Below are positions 58,248-64,000 of a DNA stretch of 64,000 bases, one piece after another. The first letter of the stretch is position 1. Each line of letters begins with the position of its first letter. The DNA is taken from assembly GCA_011319805.1 (NCBI GenBank), contig SJRY01000233.1:100987-164986 (forward strand), written 5' to 3'. The position numbers and the translations under genes were made by a program. The notes under the pieces are model-generated. The model was not told the origin of the DNA. It made no database searches and saw only the letters and a program-made list of their open reading frames with translations. Origin of the DNA: Macrocybe gigantea (lineage: Eukaryota; Basidiomycota; Agaricomycetes; Agaricales; Callistosporiaceae).

Positions 58248-59609
58248 TTACCCCCCTCTTAGGGATTGCGTCCTCACAATCATGTTCTTCTTCCTCATCA
58301 TCCTTCTAGTTCTTCTGGCGCTCGTCCTCGCCTATGATTTTCTGATCCCAACGTTGCTGCCATGCCTGCCAGGCTGTGTCCAAGCAGTCTTCGACTTCTT
58401 TTGGGTCTGCCATCCAGCCAGTAAGGGTCTCCTTCTTCGGTAGCATTTTCATTTGCTGACCATGTAGGTAGACCCAGACTTCATTAGCCGTGTGGTCAAA
58501 GAGGATCTTCGGCAACTGGGATTGATGGAGACGGGTTCATATGACTTTCTTTGGCACAGGTCGGGGTGGCAGCTGACATTGCCCTTTCTCTAGGGATGGC
58601 GCTTCAGGATTCTCATGATGAAATTTCATGACCACGTTTGGTGCATCTTCGTTGACATTTCAGCAGGTTCCCAAGTAGCGTCCTCTAAGGGATATCCCTT
58701 CCAATGTATTCTATACTGTAATTTTCCTCTGTTCCATCGGGAGTTTATTACAGCCTCTACTTCATATTGTCTTTCTCCTTCCACAATGATGGGAGGAGAT
58801 CATTTCAGAATTGTTACCACTTTTTGTCGTGGAAATGCCGGTGCCATATATGGGGTGAGCTCAGATTCATTTCGGACAGGATGAATTTTCCAATGTTCCG
58901 GTAGTTTGAGTTCATATGCCGAGTCTCCAATTCACCATTTGATTTTGAACGGACCGAACCGCTTATCGTTAAGCTTATCAGTCAGCCGGTCAGTTGTGAT
59001 ATTTGTTCCTTCCAGCCAGACTTGATCACCCTCATGATACTCTCAGGCGGGCTTCTGTTTCTGGTCATATATCCGTTTCATTGTCTCTGCGGCTTTCAAC
59101 AGGGAGGTCTTGGCCTTAGTCCAAATTTCCTTCATCATTTCGGTGAACTCCTCAGCAGTTTGTGACTTAGCATTATGCTTCGGAGGTTCTTTTCCAGTGT
59201 ATGGATGTCACCCATGGTTCAAGTAAAATGGGGAGTATCTGGTCACCAAGTGAATTCAGTTATTATAGGAAAATTTGGCCATCAGTAGCCAATCCGCCCA
59301 GTCTGTTTGTTGATAGTTCATAAAGAGTTTCAGGTACTGTTCAAGTTCCTGATTAACCTGTTCTGTTTGTCCATCAGTCTGTGGATGATATGGCATTGAA
59401 GGGGCTCCTTTAATTCGCAAAAGTGCATAGAGGTCTGTCATGAATGCAGAGACAAATTGTCCTCCTCTGTCGCTGATAACTTTCTTCAGGAGTCCATAGT
59501 TCAGGAATATGGTGTTGCGCAGATTGCGAGCAACTCCTTCTGCTGTGATTTCCATATTGACTGGTATGAATTTGGCTCCTTTAGTGAACTGATCTACCAT
59601 CACCATTAC
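58248..59609 (-). pseudogene. Gypsy element 1 (chromovirus): integrase and chromodomain remnant
   Basis: The minus strand carries an integrase catalytic core with MVMVDQFTKGAKFIPV, VISDRGGQF, PYHPQTDGQTEQVNQELEQY and WADWLLMAKFSYNN. Degenerate linker sequence follows, then GDSAYELKLPEHWKIHPV and a chromodomain with YRIHWKGYPLEDATWEPAE, placing it among chromoviruses. Stops and frame breaks interrupt it after the core. The upstream part (gag, protease, RT) is missing because another LTR abuts at 59610. A separate small minus-strand frame (58306-58515) follows the chromodomain. Confidence 0.75.
58306..58515 (-). CDS. Small ORF downstream of pol in Gypsy element 1
   Basis: About 70 codons (open a little further upstream without an ATG) between the chromodomain end and the polypurine tract. 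Contains LFDHTANEVWVYLHGQQMKM and WQAWQQRWDQKIIGEDERQ. No family recognised. It could be a residual extra retroelement gene or chance. Confidence 0.3.
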   Translation of the reverse strand: MPKILFDHTANEVWVYLHGQQMKMLPKKETLTGWMADPKEVEDCLDTAWQAWQQRWDQKIIGEDERQKN

Positions 59610-60006
59610 TGTTATGATTTAGGGCTAATCGTTATCTTGATGATGGGCACGTGACTCAAAAGCCACATGATGGAATACGTGACAGAAACCGCGATGCGAC
59701 AAACAGGATACAATGTGATGACTTGAGGAAACCCTATGACAACGACGCGTCAGCGCTGATCAGGGTGAAGGGTTATTGCGCAGTAACTGCAGGATAACAC
59801 ATGGAGCGCAGTCGGATTCTTACTCATGCAAATAAGGGCTTAGGGTTTCACATAGCATGAGGCTAGTATAGTCGTGGTCCATGCTCGGTAGTCATAATGT
59901 ATAAATACCTAAATTGTACCTAGTAGAATCCAGCTTCGAGCTGGCTAGAAATAGCATCCTTATCCCCGCCTCTCACCCTTAAGAGTTAGTTAGAGTGACC
60001 TGTGCA
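59610..60006 (+). mobile_element. Gypsy family-1 LTR (plus orientation, solo or rearranged)
   Basis: Starts TGTTATGATTT and ends GTGCA; about 397 bp. It is the inverted counterpart of 57854-58247, with many substitutions. It cuts the integrase core of element 1. No target-site duplication is evident (flanks ATTAC and CAGAC differ), so the right junction is probably rearranged. Confidence 0.7.
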
Positions 60007-60051
60007 CAGACTTGGTTTTGCGTAGCAAAAGCTCGAAGCTAGCATCAGCGC

Positions 60052-60371
60052 TGTTAGGCTAGATGAATTTCAGAAGGACTCGGGCAGACTAAGTGTGAGA
60101 GTGGTCTTGAGATGATGGCAAAAGGAATATTAAGCCTAGCGCTACTGGTACATCTGGGAGTCCTTATATACATTACAGTACTCGAGCACGGACCATGGGC
60201 TGCGCAATGCTGTGGACTGTGGATGAGTAAGACTGGAAGGAGATGACTCAGGATGACTAGGGAAGTGGGATGACTCAATGGCTGCGCGCTGCGCAGCATG
60301 ATGGGGGAGATAAGGGATGTGGGAAAGATAAGATAAGAAAATGAATAGTCCTTTGGGCGGCGTCCGTAACA
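60052..60371 (-). mobile_element. Gypsy element 2, 3' LTR
   Basis: 320 bp, TGTTAGGC...CGTAACA. It is nearly identical to 61093-61412. On the minus strand it is preceded by a purine tract (rc of 60372-60388, AAAGAGAGGG core), which marks it as the 3' LTR of a minus-oriented element whose coding region runs to the right edge. Confidence 0.8.
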
Positions 60372-60531
60372 TCACCCTCTCTTTAGATTTGCGTCCTCGC
60401 GAAAAACCTTAGTCCAGCTGTCCCCACCCAGTATTGGTCTCCCAGGCGGTCGTGGCACGCAGGGCCCATGTATGAATGAGCTCTTCATTATAAGCGCGGA
60501 TGTGATGGAGTGTGGTGGCAAGGAGTTTAAG

Positions 60532-60807
60532 TCACCGGTTTTCTGTATGAAGCATTTCCATCACCTCGCGAAGCGCGATACGTTCAGCTGCAGTGGGGCC
60601 GGTCCCATCAGGGGTTCGCCCGGTCCAGAGGTGCGTGCGGACGGTCATAACATAGTGCATATACGCGCCAAGTGTGATGGCAAGGGGGTCCATGTAGTCG
60701 CTAGCATTGAGAATCCTTGCCAGATTCTCGAGGTCGCTTGGGCAATTGGGGGTAGGTGCGCGGCTGCCCTCGCTGCTGTCGATGCTGATGGGGGCGTTGG
60801 TGGTCAT
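60532..60807 (-). CDS. ORF after pol in Gypsy element 2, overlapping the pol stop (ATGA)
   Basis: A 91-residue frame on the minus strand beginning MTTNAPISIDSSEGSRAPTP and including ILNASDYMDPLAITLGAYMH. Its ATG (60807-60805) overlaps the TGA that ends the pol/chromodomain frame (60806-60804) as ATGA. It lies between the chromodomain and the 3' LTR, where an extra gene sits in some retroelements. No family recognised. There are no internal stops, although pol itself is decayed. Confidence 0.5.
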   Translation of the reverse strand: MTTNAPISIDSSEGSRAPTPNCPSDLENLARILNASDYMDPLAITLGAYMHYVMTVRTHLWTGRTPDGTGPTAAERIALREVMEMLHTENR

Positions 60808-63800
60808 GAAGTGCGATTTTTGGTCTTCTTCCCTCTTGTCGTGATCCTTTTATCCTGGTTCGCAGTCTTCTTTAGGAAGTGGTCTAGAGCTTGCTGCGCA
60901 TTCCCCAGTTCCTTCTCTTTGATCCATGTGTTCTCTTCATGTCTGTATCCTTTCCATTTGACCAGGAATAGTGTCCCCCTCCCTTGTTTCTTCCTTTTTA
61001 GGATCTCTTCTATCTCGTACTCTTCTTCATCATTTATGATTTCAGGGGGTGGTGGTGATGGTTGCTCTTGTATCTTGAAACGGGGTCCTTTGTGTTAGGC
61101 TAGACGAATCTCAGAAGGACTCGGGCAGACTAAGTGCGAGAGTGGTCTTGAGATGATGGCAAAAGGAATATTAAGCCTAGCATTACTGGTACATCTGGGA
61201 GTCCTTATATACACTACAGTACTCGAGCACGGACCATGGGCTGCGCAATGCTGTGGACTGCGGATGAGTAAGACTGGAAGGAGATGACTCAGGATGACTA
61301 GGGAAGTGAGATGACTCGATGGCTGCGCGCTGCGCAGCATGATGGGGGAGATAAGGGATGTGGGAAAGATAAGATAAGAAAATGAATAGTTCTTTGGGCG
61401 GCGTCTGTAACACTTTGTAAGGCATGAGCAGTGTTTCATTGAACACGGGGTGTATCAGCTGCCATGATGCTGGGAGTTCCAGGCGATATGCCGAGGTTCC
61501 TTTCTTTTCAACCACCTTGAATGGTCCGTATCGGAGTGCCGATAACTTCTTTGATGGTCGATTGACTGTGATATTGGTGGCTTCTAGCCATACTCTATCT
61601 CCTTTCTTGTATTCACGGGTGGGTTTTCGTCTCGCATCGTAATTGTCTTTGGCTCATGTTTGTGCATACTGCAGTGCAGCATTTGCTTCTTTCTGTATTT
61701 GATTCATTCTTTTGATGAAGTCCTTTGCTGCCAGGTTATTCTCTTCTGTCATCTGCAGTTCTCCCTTCCAGGGGTGCATTCCATAGTTGAGGTAGAATGG
61801 TGTCTCCTTCGTTCCCTGGTGTGCTTTGTCATTGTATTGGTACTCTGCAATTGCTATCCATTCTGCCCAATCGTCCTGTAAGTTGTTTGTGAAGCTTCTG
61901 AGGAAGGCTTCCGTTTCTTGGTGGGATCGCTCTGCCTGTCCATCTGTCTGTGGGTGATAGGCCGTTGATAGATTTTGCTTTGTTCCGAGTAATTTTAGAA
62001 GCGCTGTCATGAATCGCGCTGCGAACTGGGGTCCTCGATCACTGATGATCTTTCGTGGGATTCCATGAAGCCGCCACACATTGTCTCGGTATAGTCGTGC
62101 AAGACCTTCTGCTGTAAGTTCGGTCTTTGTGGGAACTAGGTGGATCATCTTGGTCAGGCGGTCTGTGACTGCGGCGATGGCATTAAAGCCATTCGAGCTG
62201 GGTAGCGGTCCTATGAGATCTATCCGATATCTTCCATGGTTGCTGTGGGATTTCATGCGGGTGTAGGGGTGCATGTTTCTTTTGTCGGATGATTTTTGTT
62301 TGCTGACATGTTTCGCATCCATTGACATACTTCTTGATATCCGTTAGCATTGATGGCCACCAATAGGTGCAGTTTATGAGCTCGTGCATGCGGTATTGCC
62401 CAGGGTGTCCTCCGATGGGTGTGTCGTGGTGTTCAAACATGATGTTTTCCTTCAGTTTGTTGTCTGGAGGAACATAGATTTTTTCCTACGTATACGATGT
62501 GGTCATCTTCTGTGAACCAGTGTGGTTTTTCCTTCAGTCCTGTTGTTACAATTGTCTCCCTTCATGTCATTGTCGAATTTGTTCTATTCTTGAGAATTCG
62601 ATCATCATGATTCCTCTTGTTTGTATTGTTTCATTATTTTCTGCGTCTTCTTTCTGTGGGTGTTCGTACTTGAACATCATAAATTCGAAGTCTCGTTCAT
62701 TATTCTCTTCCAGATGTCGAATGAATGCTGCTTCTTTGATCATTTGTACGTCATCCCTCTCTGCTAGGTTTTCTTCATATCCTGCATCCGTGACAGGACA
62801 TCCGCTTTTCCATTCGCCTTTCCTGGTACGTGTCATAGTTCGTAGTCATATTCCTGTAATTTCAGGTACCAGCCAATCTGTCTCGAATTGAGTCGCTGTA
62901 GCTTCTGGAAGTATGATAGGTTTTTGTGATCCGTCAATATTTCGAACTTCTCTCAGCTTCGAGGAGGTATTGTCTCCATATCTTTAGTGCGACCATTATT
63001 GCAAGAAGTTCCTTGTCGTAGATTTCGTAGTTTTGCTCTGCTGGGGTCATGCATCTCGAAATGAATGTGATCAGATGCCATAGTCCTTTCTGCTGTTGTG
63101 ATAGTACCGCTCCAATGGCATATCCTGAGGCGTCCGTTTCGACTCGGAATTTTCCTTCTGTCTGTGGTAGTGCTAGAATGGGTGCTGAGGTTATATGTCG
63201 GATCAGTTCTTTGAAAGCGCCTTGTTGCTTGTCTGTCCACTGGAATGTTTTGTTTCCAGTCAACTCCGTCAGGGGTTTAGCGACCTTTGCATATCCCTTG
63301 ATGAATCGTTGGTAAAAGTTCATGAATCCCAAGAACTTTTGTAGTTCTTTCTTCGTCTTCGGGGTTGGCCAGGATTGTACAGCTGTGATCTTTTCTGGCT
63401 CCATTTCTACCTTCCCCTCTCTACGATGTATCCTAGTACTGGACCTTTGATGATTCCCAGATGCATTTCGGTCCTTTGATGAACAGGTCATTCTTGTTCA
63501 GTATTTCCATGACTTCTATGGTGTTCTTTGGAGTTCCTCTCGTGTTCGTCCAATGATTATGATGTTGTCCATATAGATTATGCACACTCTTCTTCGTATT
63601 TGGTCTTGGAAGAGGCTCGCATCATTCGGCTAAAAGTGCCTGGTGCGTTGCACTGCCAAAATACATGATGGTCAGTTCGAAGAGTCCTCTTGCTGTTAGG
63701 AAGGCTGCCTTCCATTCATCCCCTTTCGGATGCGCACGTTATTGTATCCCCAGATGATATCGATCTTGCTAAAATACTTTGCTCCTTGTAATACGTCAAG

Positions 63801-64000
63801 GAGCTCACTGATGCGTGGTAGTGGGAACTTGTCCTTGACTGTATATTTGTTTATCTCCCGGTAGTCTTGGATGAGTCGTTTGCTTCATCCTTCTTATTGC
63901 GAAAGAAGCAGGGTGCTGCGTAAGGCGATTTCGATGGGCGTATTTTTCCTGTTCGTAATCTTCTTCGACGAAGGCATCTAGTTCCTTTAGTTCTTTCTGT
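60804..64000 (-). pseudogene. Gypsy element 2 (chromovirus) pol, decayed and interrupted by a solo LTR
   Basis: Minus-strand order from the right edge: RT remnants (including YMDN where YMDD is expected), RNase H (ELQKFLGFMNFYQRFIKGY; DASGYAIGAVLSQQQKGLWH), H2C2 zinc region (HPGQYRMHELINCTYWWPSM; CETCQQTKI), integrase core (VTDRLTKMIHLVPTKTE; IISDRGPQF; YHPQTDGQAERSHQE), GPFKVVEKKGTSAYRLELPA, and a chromodomain (EEEYEIEEILKRKKQGRGT; LFLVKWKGYRHEENTW) ending at a TGA at 60804. Frame breaks occur near 62240 and 62830-62950, and stops near 62842 and 61652. A solo LTR at 61093-61412 splits the frame just before the chromodomain. The gag and 5' LTR are outside the window. Confidence 0.85.
61093..61412 (-). 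mobile_element. Solo LTR of the element 2 family inserted in its own pol
   Basis: 320 bp, nearly identical to the LTR at 60052-60371 and in the same orientation. It is flanked by a 5-bp duplication CTTTG (61088-61092 and 61413-61417). Removing the LTR and one copy rejoins LLMPYK to GPRFK in one frame, which proves that it inserted into an existing pol gene. Confidence 0.9.

Noticed and set aside
60472..61098. 208-residue plus-strand open frame inside Gypsy element 2
   Set aside because: It is antisense to the chromodomain and the post-pol ORF, which have recognisable protein sequence; its own translation shows no known domain.
1..64000. CRISPR arrays, bacterial operons or a secondary-metabolite cluster
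   Set aside because: No direct-repeat/spacer arrays, no prokaryotic gene spacing, and the single ligase, lipase and hydrolase genes are scattered among housekeeping genes without a PKS, NRPS or terpene synthase.

Overview
This window looks like nuclear DNA of a filamentous basidiomycete, most likely an Agaricomycete. Genes are dense and sit on both strands. They are split by many short GT-AG introns, mostly about 45-65 nt. The recognisable proteins are fungal or general eukaryotic housekeeping factors, and the right end is a graveyard of Copia and chromodomain-bearing Gypsy (chromovirus) elements. All assignments come from reading motifs by eye; no database search was run.

Layout. 1-1.3 kb: 3' end of an unknown low-complexity protein (+). 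1.6-6.7 kb, all minus: an unknown conserved-looking gene, a CN-hydrolase/apolipoprotein N-acyltransferase-like membrane protein, a BCL7-like protein and Mediator subunit MED7. 6.8-10.4 kb, plus: an acyl-CoA (4-coumarate-CoA-like) ligase and mitoribosomal protein mS23/Rsm25. 10.5-17 kb, minus: proteasome lid subunit RPN5, an F-box-like/LRR protein with a striking 11-residue repeat tail, and replication initiation factor SLD2. 17.2-21.5 kb, plus: two unknown disordered proteins. 21.9-28.0 kb: splicing factor SF3A2 (minus) and RRP5 (plus) from one divergent promoter. 28.2-33.1 kb, minus: a Tea1/Kel1-like kelch plus coiled-coil polarity protein. 33.8-36.9 kb, plus: an alpha/beta-hydrolase lipase and S-formylglutathione hydrolase. 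37.0-41.6 kb, minus: an FHA-kinase (Chk2/Cds1-like) and the 60S-maturation GTPase LSG1. 41.7-42.8 kb, plus: an LYR-type protein. 42.8-47.5 kb, minus: exocyst SEC8. 47.6-56.3 kb, plus: an LDAH-like hydrolase, a Mit1/CHD-type SNF2 remodeler and a catalytically degenerate RNase III-like/dsRBD protein. 56.6-64 kb: retroelements, comprising a Copia 5' LTR plus gag broken by a Gypsy LTR, an inverted pair of Gypsy LTRs, and a second chromovirus (minus, running off the right edge) carrying a solo LTR of its own family.

No obvious new defence or metabolic system was found. The genes are mostly unrelated housekeeping functions. The most unusual signals are at gene-structure level. Several 8-11 nt micro-exons sit exactly on catalytic motifs (kinase HRDLK loop, lipase GHSM elbow, acyl-CoA-ligase P-loop) and one at the SF3A2 N-terminus. 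There are probable GC-AG introns in MED7 and the lipase. Nine tandem 11-residue repeats end the LRR protein. A small ORF overlaps the pol stop in the second Gypsy element. A caution: at least three conserved genes, and possibly up to seven breaks in all, have a frame break that one extra base would repair, always in the same direction. This suggests single-base deletion errors in the assembly, or real decay in one haplotype.
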